A DNA stretch of 64,000 nt from Dasypus novemcinctus (GCF_030445035.2 NC_080678.1:118177947-118241946); one strand, 5' to 3'; positions 12,801-27,800 are shown, counted from the first letter of the stretch. Made by a program: numbers and translations. The notes: generated by a model not told the origin, from the sequence alone.

Positions 12801-15800
12801 ATGAGGTTTATGTTTCTTACACTAATTCTTTATCTATGTTTATGCATGAGTGATATAATTCAATAACGTTAAAAAATACAAAAAAAAAAAAAAAGCTGTT
12901 AAATGGGATAAAAAAAGTAGAGGTGGGAAGAATTGGGTGGTGCTTGATAGGAAAGGCCCAGAGTACTTTGAAGAAATTGTTGGTAGAAACACAGATGCTA
13001 AAGGAACTTCCGATGAGGCCTTACTCAGAGATGATGAGTGTGTCGTTGCAAACTGGAAGAAAGCGATTCTTGTTTTAAAGTGGCAGAGAATTTGGCAAAG
13101 TTGAGTCCTGATATCATATGGAAGATGACAGAATTTGGAAATGGCAAGCTTGGAAATGTAGCTGAGGAGATTTGAGACTAAATGTAGAAAATGCAGCCTG
13201 GCTTCTCCTTGAAGCTCATAGTAAAATGTGAGAGGAAAGGGATAAGTGAGGACTGAACTGATGGGCACAAAGAGAGCAGATATTGATGACTTGGTAAATT
13301 CTGAGCTTCTGGAAAGCGAGTCTCCAGAGAATAGTGCCCCATGTGAAAACATCTCTGAACAGGGAGCTGGTCATCAGTGTGCATCAGGACTGGGAATGCA
13401 AACATCCAGGGAGGATCTCCAGAAGATCTTTTGTCTTATGGCCTGGACCCGTGTTCTACCTGTGAAACCAACAAGTTTTTTGCAAAATCTGTACGAATGG
13501 AGCCATTACCGGTTTGGTCTATAAGGAACAGAAATGGGGTAGATTGATGGAAAAATGACTTCAAAGGCACAACCATGGCAGCTGAGGTCTGGACTGTAGA
13601 CAGTATTCAGCCAAGAGAGCAGACCAGCCAGGCCATGTAGAAGGTGTGAGTACACCCAGGAGCCTGGAGGTCATCCCTGCCATGTGGAGGTGTGAGAATG
13701 CCCGGGAGCTTGGAGGTCAGCCCTGCCATGTGGAGGTGAGAGTACACACAGGAGCTTGGAGCTCAGCCCTGCCATGTGGAAGGTGTGAGTACACCGAGAG
13801 CTTGGAGATCAGCCCTGCCATGTGGAAGGTGCGAGTACACCCAGGAGCCTGAAGGTCAGCCATGCCATGTGGAGGTGTGAGAATGCCCGGGAGCTTGGAG
13901 GTCAGCCCTGCCATGTGGAAGGTGTGAGAACACCTGGGAGCTTGGAGGTCAGCCCTGCCATGTGGAAGGTGTGAGTACACCTGGGAGCTTGAAGGTCAGC
14001 CCTACTATATGGAAGGTGTGAGCATGCCCAGGAGCCTGGAGGTCAGCCCTGCCATGTGGAAGGTGTGAGTACACCTGGGAGCTTGGAGGTCAGCCCTGCC
14101 ATGTGGAAGGTGTGAGTACAACGCGAGCTTGGAGTTCAGCCCTGCCATGTGAAAGGTGCGAGTACACCCGGGAGCCTGGAGGTCAGCCCTGCCATGTGGA
14201 AGGTGTGAGTATGCCCAGGAGCTTGGAGGTCAGCCCTGCTATGTGGAAGGTGTGAGTATACCTGGGAACTTGTAGGTCAGCCCTGCTATATGGAAGGAGT
14301 GAGTGCGCCTGGGAGCCTGGAGGTCAGCCCTGCCATGTGGAAGGTGTGAGTATGCCCAGGAGCTTGGAGGTCAGCCCTGCTATGTGAAGGTGTGAGTACA
14401 CCCAGGAGCTTGGAGGCAGCAACCTTTTGCCTTGTTGTTGGAAGAGTGCCACCACCCCAGATTTCTCAGATGCCTTGGGGATGATGGAGAGGTTGTTTGC
14501 CACCCAGATGCTTGACAAGGTGGGGCTGAGAGCTGGCTGTCACCTCAACATTTGATGATGCTGGAGCCTTCACCCCAGTGTTTGGGGTGGGCAGGGATCC
14601 TGTCAAACACCTGGAAAGGGTGGGGCTTCTGATGTACTAGGGCCTGAGGTCACACCGTTGTTCCATAACGACTCTCAGACCTGGAAATCTCATGGGTCTG
14701 CCCTGAAGGGTTTTGGAATTGTTTGGGACCCGTGACCCCTGTTTTCCTTCCAATTTCTCCCTATGGCAGTGGGAATGTTGGCCCTATGACTATCCCTTCT
14801 GTGTCTCTTGAAAGCAGGTAACTTGTTCTCTGAGTCCCCAGGTCCACAGCCAGAGAAATTGTGCCCCAGGACAGATGACAGCTGTAACTGATTTTGATGA
14901 GAAGTTTACTTAATATTGTTACTGAAATGAATTAAGGCTTCTGGGATGTTGTGATGGAATGAATGTATTTCAATATGGCAAGGACATGTCTTTTTGGAGT
15001 TCACGGGGTGGAGTGTGATGGTCTGAACCTGTGTAGACCCCAGAAAAGTATGTTCTTAAAGCTGATCCATTCCTGTGGGTGTGGACCTATATCAAGTAGG
15101 GCCTTTTGATGAGGTTCCTTCAGTTAAGGCCTGGCTCAGGGTGGGTCTTAATCCTCTTATTGGAGTCCCTTATAAGACAATGAAATCCACACAAAGAGAG
15201 AAAGCTATGGAAGGAAGAAGCTGGAAGCAACACAGCCTGGAAGAGGAGACCAGCAGATGCCACCAAGGACCTTGCAGTGTGACAGAGGAGGCTAGGGTCA
15301 CTGGCAGCCGGTCTTCAGGAGGAAGGTACCATCTTGATGGTGCCTTGATTTGGACCTTTCCAAGGCTCAGAACCGTGAACTTGTATGCTAATAAATCCCC
15401 ACTGTAAAAGCCAACCCATTTCTGGGATATTGCTTTCGGCAGCCTAGTGGACCAGAACAATTGTGTGTGTGGGCAGGCATGCTTTTGTGCACAGATACGA
15501 GTATAAGAGGAGCATGAACCTGTATGTGTGTATGCGTGCATGTTTGTGTGTATATGTTTCAGACTTCATATGTTGGTGCATGTGGATATCATCATGTGTG
15601 TACATGCATGTGTATGTGTGCATTTGGGTTGTGTATGTGCATGCACGCATATCCATGTGTGTTTGTGTGTTCATGGGCGTGTGTGAGAATCATGTTTGTG
15701 TATGTATCTGTCTATGTACATGCAGTGTGTGTGTATTTGCAATGTATGCATATGTACGTGTGAGCATGAATATGTGTGTTTGGATGTGTGGTGTGTGCAC

Positions 15801-18800
15801 ATATGCATGTGTATGTGCCTTTGTTTATATTTGGGTGTCTATATGTGTGTGCATGTGTTTGTGTGTGTGTGAATGTGTGGTGTGTGAGTGTGTTTGAAGT
15901 GTGCAGGAAGTTGCTCATTTGTGAGTGGCTCTGTGAGGGTACTTGTGGGTATCTGTGTGCAAGTACATTTTTCCCCTCTCAAAAAAAAATGTTTACGAAC
16001 AAGAAGAAAGGAAAAGCATATTTAGAGCCCCCTCGACACAGCACCAGCCGGTGGAGCACAGGAACACATGAGATGGACGTCACACAGGAAAAATTAGCCA
16101 TCATCCCTGCTGCGCAAAACTGAGCGGCCATTTGAAACCTGCAAGTCACAGCATCAGAGGACGGGGAGCCCGACAAGTGCGGCTCAGGTGTGAAGGAAAG
16201 ACATGGCCAAGCCTGACGTCCAGCATGCCCCAGCTCAGTGCAGGAGGAGAAGGGCCTCCCAGTGTGGCAGGGGCGCCTGCTCATCGGCCGGCAGCTGCCT
16301 CCTCCCTGATGTGGAATCCTGAGCCCCGCGCCCACCTGGGAACTGGGCAGGAGCCCTCTCCCCGGCCACGGCCATGGGCCCCTGCTGAGCGTGGCCAGTG
16401 GGGACCTGCTCGACTGTGACTTTTGGTGCCGGGTCTGCGAGTGTGGGAGGCCCTCCACACCTGGGCCAAACTCTGCTCTCACCTGTAAAGCAAGGGGTGA
16501 CTCTGCCCACTGCCAGCATCCCATGGCTTTAGGGAGCCCCTTGGGATTTCAGTGGTGGAGCTCACCCTAAGGAGAGGCCTGGCAGGGCACAGTCAGGGTT
16601 TCTAAGAATCAGTGGTGAGAAGAGGCTGCTTGGAGGTGGTGTCCCCCAGAGGTGGTGTCCCCACAGCTGCTTCCTTGCCTGAGTCACCTTGGGTGTTCAT
16701 TCTGGGGCAGCCTGCCCTGAAAGGAAGAGCCAAGCGAACACAGCCCTGAGTGTGTCCTCACAAGCCTGTTCCACGTTGTCCTTGCAGAAAGCCCTGATAT
16801 CAAGGTGCATGGAAGAGGCTTTGCGAATGCCCTGAATAAGAAGGACATTATTTGCAGATTCAAGTTCAGCAGAACCAAGTTCAAAGGTAAGTACCTGCCC
16901 AGATGCCTCTGAGTCCTGAGTGACCCCACAGCACGTGTTGCTTCTGAGATGCCTAGCCTTGCCTGTCCTTGCTGGCCTCTTTCAGTAGACGTAGTAGGGT
17001 CAGAGGCAGCATGCCACACAGGGTCAGATGGGCGAGGGGCCTGGCCCCCTCCCACCCTGACCGGAAACAGACCCCAGGCACCTGGAGCAGGGCTGAGCTC
17101 TGCCTCGCAGGGAGCCCTCCCCAGGGCCAAGATGGAGGCCACAGGTGGCTCTGGGGGCATGGGCAGCCAGCCTGGGCCCTGCGCCCTGCCTGGGCCACTG
17201 GCCCCTGCAGGGAAGGTGGCTCATCCTGAGCTGAGATGAGGAGCCCTGGCCAGGCCTGCGCTCCAGAGTCTGAGGCCCAGGCCCCAGGGCCTTAGCTCCT
17301 GAGCCTGTTTTCTTTCCTATAACACGGGCCATGGTCGTGGCAAGATCTCGTAGTAGAGGGGGAGGTGCCCTTGAGGGCGTAATAATTGTGTGAAAATGTA
17401 AGAAGCAGCCTATTACTTGGCAGGACTGAGGTGCCAGGCACGTGGCCGAGGGTGAGCAGCCTTAGGAAGCAGAGGGCCTGGCAGGTGGCCCCTGGGGAGC
17501 TGGGGCTGGGTGGGCCTTCCCCAGAGCCTGGGCTGCTGGGTGGCCCTCAGCACCCTCTGCCTGCCAGCTCCTCACTGCCTCCGGTTGTTATGGTTGCATT
17601 TTCCTGGGCCAGTGCCTTGCCCGGCTGCCTGGTAGACCCAGAACTGCTCCCTTCTCCAGCACTGGTGGGCATCTGCTCCTCTAGGTGGGCAGAGCACAGG
17701 GAGGACCTTGGTGCTGGCTCTCCACTCAGGAGAGTGCTGTTCCCCTTTACCTGCCCTTCCCCAGCGTGGGTGGACCCGAGCCCCCCAGTGCTGATAGCCA
17801 AAACCATGGAGGGTGCCTTCTAGTTCACCTAGAAGAGAGTTCCTGGTGCAGGCGGAGCCCACCTGACAGCCCTGGAAATGCTTCTGGGTCCTTCCCAAGA
17901 GGACTGGGGGTTCCTGTGCCCCCTTGGGGGTCCCTGGTGTCCCCTCTGAGTCAGTGCTGGGCACCGGGCCCCCAGTCACACCACGTGGGCAGAGCCATGG
18001 CATGTGGCACATCGTGAGCAGCTCTGATGTGCTGAGAAGAATTTGTCTTGTTCCTTCCAATCACATGTTCCTCTTATTAAAACACCTGGGAAAACTTTTG
18101 GAAAACTGAGAAATGAGAAGAAAAATTTAATAGCCAGTATGGCCCCCTGTTCCACGAGTTCTGTCTTTCGCATGTTGTTTTCACGACAGGGGGAAGGCCT
18201 GTGAATTCGGGTGATGAGCTCGTTCTGGGTGGCCCCTCCCTCCTGATCTGCCTGCCTTGCCCCTCACACAGCTGTCTTGGCCATGAGCCATCTTGGCTGT
18301 GACTTGGCAGCACCTGCAGTGCCCTGCACTTCCTGCCCCTGACCTTGGACATGCTGTCGTCATCCACTCCCTGGGGCTCTGTTTTCCAGGGAATCCCAAC
18401 CTTCCCACATTGCCTCAGCACCTACTTTGAAGATGAGTTTCCAGATATGTCCAGATCACCAGTTTCTTGGCTCCTCTGACAATTGAGATGGGCCAACACA
18501 CCCGTCCCCATGGAAATGAACCTTTTGTTGAGAAGAGCCCTGATCCGTGGTGGAAAAGAGAAAAACAATCACAATTGTTAGAGATTCTTAATTATAAGAT
18601 TGATGTGGCCACAGGGAAGTAGAAGAAAGAACAGAGAATAAAACATTACCCTGATCCCAAACCCAAGTAACTATTGTTTCCAATCTCAAATGCAGCATAG
18701 TGAAATTTACTTTCCTAAAATTTATGGAAGAAAAACAGACTGAACTGGAATTAAAGAAACTGTAATCCCCTACAAATATTTCTTCATGAGACCTATGAGT

Positions 18801-21800
18801 TCCTCAAATTAATGAAGTGGTTAGGGCCATAACTGAGGGTTCTCTTTCATTTTTGATCCATGTGTTTTAAAAATTAAGTTACTCAGGAAATAACACCTGG
18901 ATGCCAGTCCCATCAAAATTAGCAAGCATTTCTAAACTGATAACAAACTTAGTTTTTTTTTAAACAATTCTATTTTATTGAATCATATTAATAAAGCATA
19001 AATCCTTCCAAAGGATATAATCATTGGTATTCATTATAATCACATAGTTGTGCCATTCATCACTTCAATCATTTTTGGAGCATTTTCATCATTCCAATAA
19101 CAGCAATAACAATAATAATAAACAAACAACAAACACACCAAACTCAACACCTCTCAATCTATGCTTCACCTGCCATACACAGAGCTGTTCTGCTCTTTGT
19201 CTAGTATATTTGCATTTACAGTGTGCATGCAGTAACACACATATTCATATTTTACATGAGGTTTCACTGTTATACAATCCCATGTTACATTTTTTAGCTT
19301 TCTTTCTAGTAATAAACATTACCTTAAACATACCCTTTCAACCACTGTCATAGCCATATAATAACTCTGCTAGTTACAAATACCATGATGTGTTCTCACC
19401 TGTTCCACATTTCTGTCTTTAGCACATACTATTTTCACAATAGTACATGCTAAAGACATTTATTTCCAAAGATTTACAAAAACCTTTTTACCAATTCTGT
19501 ACAAATTAACCCTCAACTCTCTATTCTCTAACCTCATTCTATTTTCTGGTGACCTATATTTTAATTATTATCTCCATGAGTTTACATAATACATTTTGTT
19601 CATAATAGTGCAGCCATACAGTATTTGTCCTTTTGTGTCTGGTTTACTTCACTCATCATAAGGTCCTCCAGGTTCTTCCATGTTGTCACATGCTTCATGA
19701 CTTCATTTCTTCTTAAAGCTGCTTAATATTTCATCATGTGTACACACCACAATTTGTTAATCCATTCATCAGTTGATGGACACCGGGGTTGTTTCCAGCT
19801 TTTGGCCATCATGAATAATGCTATGAACATCCATCTATTCTTGTCACTGCTCTCAGTTCTTCTGGGTATACACCCAGTAGTGGTATTGCCAGGTCACATG
19901 GCAAATCTATATTTGACTTCTTTAGAAACTGCCAAACAGTCCTCCACAGTGGCTATACCATTCTACATCTCCACCAACAGTGAATAAGCATTCCTATCTC
20001 TCTGCATCCTCTCCAACTCTTCCAATTTTCAGACTTTTTAATAATGGCCAGTGTAACAGGTATGAAATGATATTTCATTGTAGTTTTGATTTACATTACC
20101 TTAATCACTAGTGCTGTATAACATTTTTTCATGTTTCTTTGCCATTTTTATTTCTTCTTTGGACAATTGTCTTTTCAAGTCTTTTGTCCATTTTTTCATT
20201 GGGTAGTTTGCCTTTCTATTGCTGAGTTATATGATCTCTTTATATAGCATGTATATTAAACCTTTATCAGATATGTGATTGCCAACTATTTTCTACCATT
20301 GAGTCAGCTGCCTTTTTACCCTTTGGACAAAATCCTTTGAGGTACAAAAGTGTTTAATTTTGAAGAAGTCCCATTTATCTTTATTTTCTTTTGTTGGTCA
20401 TGCTTTTGGTGTAAAGTTTATGAAAATACAGCCTATCACAATATCTTGTAGATGCCTTCCTACATTTTCTTCTTTCTGTCTTTCTTTCTTTATTAATTTT
20501 AACAATGGGACATCATTAACTTTACTGACAAAGATTTTCTTACAGCTTCATTGAGACATAATTCACATTCCATAAAGTTAAATGTTAAAAAAGGTACAAT
20601 TCAGCAATTTTTAGTCCATTCACAGAGTTGTGCATCCATCACCACTATCAAATTCCAGAACATTTTATTTTGGGAGTTTTATGGTTCTTGCTTTTATATT
20701 TATGTCCTTGATCCATTTTGATTTAATTTTTTAAAATAAGGTGTGAGATAGAGATCCTCTTTCTTTCTTTTGGATATGGATATCCAGTTCTTCCAGCACC
20801 ATTTATTAAAGAGACTGTTCTGGCTGAGCTGGGAGGACTTGAGTGCTTGTCAAAAGCCCCTTGCCTGTAGACGTGGGGATCTATTTCTGAGTTCTTGATT
20901 CATTGGTCAATCTGTCTGTCTTTATGCCAGTACCATGTTTTTAGTGATGTAGCTAAGTGTATGCTTCAAGTCAGGAAGTGAGAGTCCTCCAATTTTGCTC
21001 TTCTTTTTAAAGACAGTTTTGGTTACTGAGGGCCCCTTACTCCTCCAAATAAATTTGATAATTGGCTTTTCCATTTCTGAGAAGATAAAAAGGGTGCCAG
21101 GATTTTTAATGTAGTGTTGAATCTGTAAATCAGTTTGGGTAGAATTGACATCCTAACGATATTTAGTCTTCCAATCCAGGAACACAGAATGTCCTTACAT
21201 TTATTGAAGTCTTCTTTGGTTTCTTGTAGCAATATTCTAGTCTTTTGAATATAGGTCCTTTATGTCCTCGGTTAAGTTTATTCCCAAATATTTGATTCTT
21301 TCAGTTGCAAATATGGAATTTGTTTTCTCATTTCCTCCTCAGATTCCACATCAGTAGTGTATAGAAACGCTATTGCCTTTTGGGTATTAATCTTGTGTCC
21401 TGCCACTTTGCTGAACTTGTGTTTTAGTTCTAATAGCTGTGTTGTGGAATTTCCAGGAATTTCTGGAAATAGGATCATATCATCAGCAAATAGTGCAAGT
21501 TTTACTTCTTCCTTTCCTATTTGGGTCCCTTTTATTTCTTTATCTAGCCTAATTGTTCTAGATAGAACTTCTAGCACAATGTTGAATAACAGTGATGGCA
21601 GTGGGCATCCTTGTCTTGTCGGTGATCTCGGCAGGAAAGCTTTCAATCTTTCATCATTGAATACAATGCTAACTAGTTTTTTCACTTATGTGTTTTACCA
21701 TTTTGAGAAAGCTTTCTTCTATCCCTATCATTTGGAGTATTTTCTATCAAGAAAATGTGCTATATTTTTTCAAATGCCTTTTCTGCATCATTCAAAGGGA

Positions 21801-24800
21801 TCATGTAATTTTTCTTCTTCAATTTATCAGTGTGGTTTATTACACTAATTTTCTTGTGTTGACTCACCCTTGCATACCTGGGATAAAACCCACTTGATTA
21901 TGGCATATAATCTTATTTTTTAAAATAAAGATTTATTTGTTTGTCTGTTTATTTATTTTTAACTTGCTCCCAGATGGCTCCCTTGTCTGTCTGCTCGTTG
22001 TGCTTGCTGTGTCTGCTCATCTTCTCTAGGAGGCACCAGGAACTGGATCCAGGACCTCCCATGTGGGAAGCAAGTGTCCAAAGCCCTGAGACACATCCAC
22101 TCCCTGTTGGCTGTAGTGTCTGCTCATTGTGGTGGTTGAGACTTCTGCTGATTATGGTGTCTGCTGATTGTGGCAGTCTGCTTGTTGCAGCGGTTGCAGT
22201 ATCTGCTTGTTACAGCGGTTGCATCTGCTCTTGCGGTGCCTGCTTGTTGCAGCATCGGCTCCCTGTGGTGTCTTCTTTAGGAAGCACTGGAAATCAAACC
22301 CAATTTGTTTAGTTCCTCATTGATTTCTTTTAACATTATTTTGTAGTTCTCTGCATGTAATTCCTGTACTTCTTTGGTTAAATTGATTCCTAGGTATTAG
22401 AATCTTTTTCTTGCTATTGTAAATGGAATTTCCCCCCTGATTTCCTCTTCGGATTATTTAATATTAGTGTACAGAAACATTATTGATTTTTGCATGTTGA
22501 TCTTATATCCTGCTACTTTGCTGAACTCATTTATTGTTTCAAGTAACTTTGTCATAGACATTTCAGAATTTTCTAAATATAGTATCATGTCATCACAAAT
22601 AGGGTTTTACTTCCTCTTTCCCTTTTGGATGTCTTTTTTTTTTTTTTACTTCTTTTGTCTAATGGCTTTGGCTAGAACTCTGGCACAATGTTGAATAACA
22701 ATGGTGACAGTGGGCATCCTTGTCTTATTCTTGATCTTGGAGGGAAGGCTTTCAAACTTTCCCAGTTAAGTACAGTGTTGACTGTGAGTTTTTCATATAT
22801 GCCTTTTGAGGGATTTTCCTTTTACTCTTAACTTTCAAAGTGTTTTTTTAATCCAGAAAGGATACTGGATTTTGTCGAATGCCTTTTCTGCATTAATTGA
22901 GATGATCATGTGTTTTTTTTTCCTTTCAATTTCTTAATGTGTATTACATTGATTGATTTCTTATGTTGAACCACCCTTGCATACTAGTAATAAATCCCAC
23001 TTGGTTATGATCTATAAGTCTTTTGATATATTAGATTCTATTGGCAATTATTTTGTTGAGAACTTTTTGCATCTATATTGATTAGAGATTGGTCTGTAAT
23101 TTTCTTTTCTTGCAGTGTCTTTATCTGGTTTTGTTATTGTGATGATGCTGGCTTCATAAAATATGTTGAGTAATTTTCCCTTCTCTTCAATTTTTTGGAA
23201 GAATTTAAACAGGATTGGTGTTAATTCTTCTCAAAATGCTTGGTAGAATTCACCTGTGAAGTCATCTAGTCCTGGACTTTTCTTCGTTACGAGTTTTTTG
23301 ATGACTGATTCAATATCTTCAAATGTGATTTAAGTTCTTCTATTTCTTGTAGCTTCAGTGTAGGTTGTTTGTACATTTCTAGGAATTTGTCCATTTCATC
23401 GAGGTTGTCTAGTTTGTTTGCATACTATATTCTCTTATAATCTTTTTTATTTCTGCAGGGTCATAGCTGCATCTCTTTCCTTTCTGGTTTTGTTTATTTG
23501 CATCTTCTCTCTTCTTTGTTAGTCTAGCTAGGGGTTTGTCAGTTTTATTGATCTCAAAGAACCAGCTTTTCGTTTTGTTGATTTTCTCTATTTTTTAATT
23601 CTCAATTTCATTTATTTCTGCTCTAATCTTTATTATTCCCTTCCTTCTGTTTGCTTTGGGAGTGGTTTGATGTTCTTTTTCTAGTTACTCCAGTTCAGCC
23701 TGTTCTGACTTTTGCTCTTTCTTCTTTTTAATATGTGTGTTTAGGGCTATAAATTTCCCCTCTCCAGACTGTCTTCAATGTATCGCATAACTTTTGATAA
23801 GTTGTGTTCTCATTTTCCTTTGTCTCAATATGTTTACTGACTTCACTTGCAATTTCTTCTTTTTTTTAAAGGACTCTTTTTTTTTTAAGATTTATTTTAT
23901 TTATGTCTCTCCCCTTCTTCGCCCCCGTCTGCTCTCTGTGTCCACTGGCACCCTCGGTGGCACCTGGAAACTGCATCTCTTTTTTGTTATGTCATTTTAC
24001 TGCATCAACTCTCCTTGTGTGTGGTGCCACTCCTGGGTGGGCTGTGCTTTTTTCATGCAGGGTGGCTCTCCTTGTGCATGGGGCACCCCCATGCAGGGCC
24101 GCCCTGCGTGGCATGGCACTCCTTGTGTGCAGCAGCTCTGTGCATGGGCCAGCTCACTGCATGTGTCAGGAGGCCCTGGGTATCGAACCCCGGACACTCC
24201 CATATGGTAGCCAGACACTTTATTGGTTGAGCCATGTCTGCTTCCCGCAATTTCTTCTTTGTCTCATTGAATATTTAGGAGTGTGTTGCTTAGCTTCCAC
24301 ACATTTGTGAATTTACCTAGTTCCTGTCTATTATTGATTTGAAGTTTCATTCCATTATGATCTGAGAAGGTGCTTTGTATAATTTCAGTCTCTTTGTATT
24401 TTTTGAGAAATGTATTCTGATCTACCATGTGGTCTATCCTGGAGAAAGATCCACGTGCCCTTGGGAAGAATTATAACCCACTGAGTTTGGGTGCAACATT
24501 CTGCATATGTCTGTTAGGCCTAACTCATATTGTTCAAGTTCTCTGTTTCCTTGTTGATCTTCTAACTGTTCAATCTAATGATATGACTAGTGTGCCAAAG
24601 TCTCCAACTGTTATGGTAGAGGTGTCTATTTCTCCCTTTAGTTTTGTCAGAGTTTGCCTCATGTATTTTGGGGCACCCTGGCTAGGTGCATAGACATTTA
24701 TGACTGTTATTTCTTCCTGGTGGATTGTTCCTTATATTAATATATAATGGTCTTCTCTATCTCTTATAACTTTTTTTTGCAATTCAAGTCAGTTTTGTCC

Positions 24801-27800
24801 AATATAGCTACCTCTGCTGTTTTTTTGGTTACTATTTGTGTGAAGCAACTTTTTCCAACCTTTCACTTTCAGCTGGTTTGTATCCCTGGGTCTAAGGTGA
24901 AACTCTAGTAAGCAATATATGGATGGTTCTTTTTTAAAAATCCATTCTGTCAGCCTATATCTTTTGACTGGGGAGTTTAATCCATTCACATTCAATAATG
25001 CTAATGTACATACATTATTTACTTATAGCATTTTATTCTTTGGTTTTCATGTATCAAAGACTTGTTTTCATCTGTCTTTTTACTCTTTTGGTTATCCTTT
25101 CTGCTATTCCTTCTTCTATCCTGTTTTCCAAACCTCTCTCTCCTGTCTTTTCCTTTCAGGCTGAAACTCTTCCTTTAATATTTTCTGCAAAGGTGGATCC
25201 TTTTTGTTTTTTTAATGAATTCTCTTAGTTTCTATTTGTTTGTGAATGTTTTACACTGGCCTTCATATTTGAGGGACAATTTTGCTGCATAAAGGATTCT
25301 CAGCTGGCAGTTTTTCTCTTTCAGTATCCTATTTGTATCATATCATACTGCTGTCTTCTTGCCTCCATGGTTTCTGATGAGAAATCTGCACTAGGTCTTA
25401 CTGGGTGTTCCTTGTATGTGATGATTTGCTTCTCCCTTGCTGCTCTCAGAACTTTCTCTGTATCTTTGACATTTGACATTCTGAGTAGTATGACTCTTGC
25501 AGTGGGTCTATTCAGATTTATTCTGATTGAGATACACTGAGCTTCTTGGACATGTAAGTTCATTTCTTTTGTGTGAGTTGGGAAATTTTCAGCTATTATA
25601 TCCTCAAATATTCTTTCAGCCCCTTTTCCCTTCTTTTCTCCTTCTGGAATTCCCTTGACATGTATGTTGTTGCATTTCATGTTATCATTCAACTCCGAAC
25701 CCCTGCTCTATTTTTTCCATTCTTTTCTTTCTTTCTTCTTTTTTCTCTTCAGTTTCAGCATTCTGTCTTCTATATGACTTATTCTTTCTCCAGTCATTTT
25801 GAATCTACTGTTGTATGCCTCTAATGTGGTTTTGATCTTACCTATTGTGTCTTTCATTCCCATGAGCTCTGTTACATTTCTGTACAGGTTTTTAAATTCT
25901 TCTTTGTGTTAGCTCAGTATCTTCTATTGTAATATTATTTTTATTTTTAAAGAAGCTTTGGATTACATAAATGTCACATAAAAATTATAGGGAATTCCCA
26001 TATGTCCCATCCTCTCCCCCGTCCACATTTTCCCACCTTAACAACATCTTTCATTAGTGTGGTACATTCGTTACAATTGAAGAACACATACTGAAGCATT
26101 GCTACTACCCGTGGATTAAATTTACATTATAGTTTTTAACCTCTGTCCTGCACAATCTTATAGGTTATGACAAAATGTATAATGGCCTATACCAATCACT
26201 GCAGTGTCATGCAGAATAATTACAATGTCCTGAAAATACCCGGTATTGCACCTATTTTCCCTCTCTGTCCCTTCAGAAACTCTGGTGGCCACTGATTAGT
26301 GTTTTCTCGATATTCTTTATCTCTTTGGATGCCTTGTCTTTCAAGTCATTAATTTGATTTTGGAAATTTGTGTTCATCACATTGATTAATTGTCTCAAAT
26401 CTTCTGTCCCTTCTGGAGTTTTGATATATTCCTTTTCTTGGGCCATTTCTAACATTTTCTTACTAATGGCTTGTAATTTTTGATATCCAGGCATCTGATT
26501 AGGGTGGTGAGTTTACTCAGATGCTAAATTTTTTTCCTCTTTCATAGGGCTTTAGTGGCAAGAGGCTATGTGTTACTGCTATTCTTTGATTTTTGGTTCA
26601 ATCTGTTCTGAGTCTCTGGGATTGTCCTGGTTAGTTGATCAAATTGGGCTATGAACCCAGTAATGGGGAGCAGACCTGCTTCCTAGGGCTTTGTGGAGGG
26701 AGATTGCAAAGGCCAGAAAAAGCCTCTCTTTCTTATTTAATTTTAATTTTCTCACATGCAAATCCTTGGTCACCCAGCAGATGGCGATCTTTGGTAACCC
26801 TCTTTCAATGCCCAGTTGAAGTGTGTTGCTGCAACATCGACTGGATCATTGTGACAAAGTTTCCTGTCTGGAGGCTAATAGCTTTGTAATTGACACTTTC
26901 TCAGGGGCAGTTCTCCAAACTTTGCTGGCTGCCCCCTCTCATTTCCCAGGTGGGAAGTAATTTCTCTCCTTTTTGTGACCTCAAAAACCAGTCCTGGTCA
27001 GTAGAGAGGGAGATTGAGAGAGTTGGATCTCTTTAATCTCTTGCTAGCTCTTAAGACAAACAATGGTGTGGCTCCATCTGGCTTGGAAGGGCCCATGGAA
27101 CACAGCAGACCAAATTTGTGGGTCAAAAGCTGGGTCAGCCTTAGGCTGTGTCCTTCTCTCACTTTTTCTGGGGAGGTAGATCCCTAGGGCCCCATTTGTA
27201 GCCATCAATCCAGAGGCCTGAGAATTCAAAAGTTTTTATATTGTGGGGGAAGGTGCTGGCATTTGTAGCTATGGCTTTTAATGCATAGTTTTGTAGACAC
27301 AATTATTTTCCCTTGCCCCTTTCTCTTCTGGGCAGTGTCCAGCCATCCCCTGGTGTCCTAAACCCTAGAAGATTATTTTCCCAAGCTGTTTATGTCTGCC
27401 GTCTAGATATTTTTTAAGGAAAGAAGAGAGTCCAGTGTGTTTTTAGTCAGCCATCTTTCTGGAAGTTCTAATGTATTTTTAAAAATATTATTTATTATTA
27501 TTGTTATAATTATTTATTTATCAGTTGTATTGGTGTATATCATTCATACATGAACACACATAAACAGTGTGTAGTAAAAGTTGTGAACTTACAAAACAAA
27601 CATGTATGACATTATACAGAGTCCCATATATCACCCCAACCCATGTATCACCCCACCCCACATCTTGCATTTTTCTGAAATATTTGTTACAAATTATGAG
27701 AGTATCATCAAAATATTACTACTAACCATAGTCCATATCTTATATTTGGTGTATTTCCCACCAAACCCACCTTATTATTATTATTATTATTTTAATTTAA

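Larger units (their letters stand above)
9098..15013 (+). mobile_element. Internal region of the MaLR-like element, non-coding, interrupted
   Basis: Two blocks (9098-9168 and 12890-15013) flank an inserted L1. The second block holds the 46-47-bp minisatellite and ends with the sequence that precedes the 3' LTR. No intact retroviral protein frame is visible; it is an old, inactive copy. Confidence 0.6.
22313..27466 (-). mobile_element. LINE-1, antisense, ORF2 part to 5' UTR
   Basis: Second antisense copy. It covers ORF2 (overlapping in content with the copy before it), ORF1 (minus frames 25321-25692 and 26273-26494, with [19 protein letters not shown]) and the 5' UTR ending near 27466 (CCATCTTTCTGGAAG). 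It is interrupted by a SINE at 23876 and an L1 3' fragment at 25925. Confidence 0.85.

Noticed and set aside
15463..15897. 144-residue frame rich in Cys, Val and Tyr
   Set aside because: Translation of a TG-rich simple repeat.
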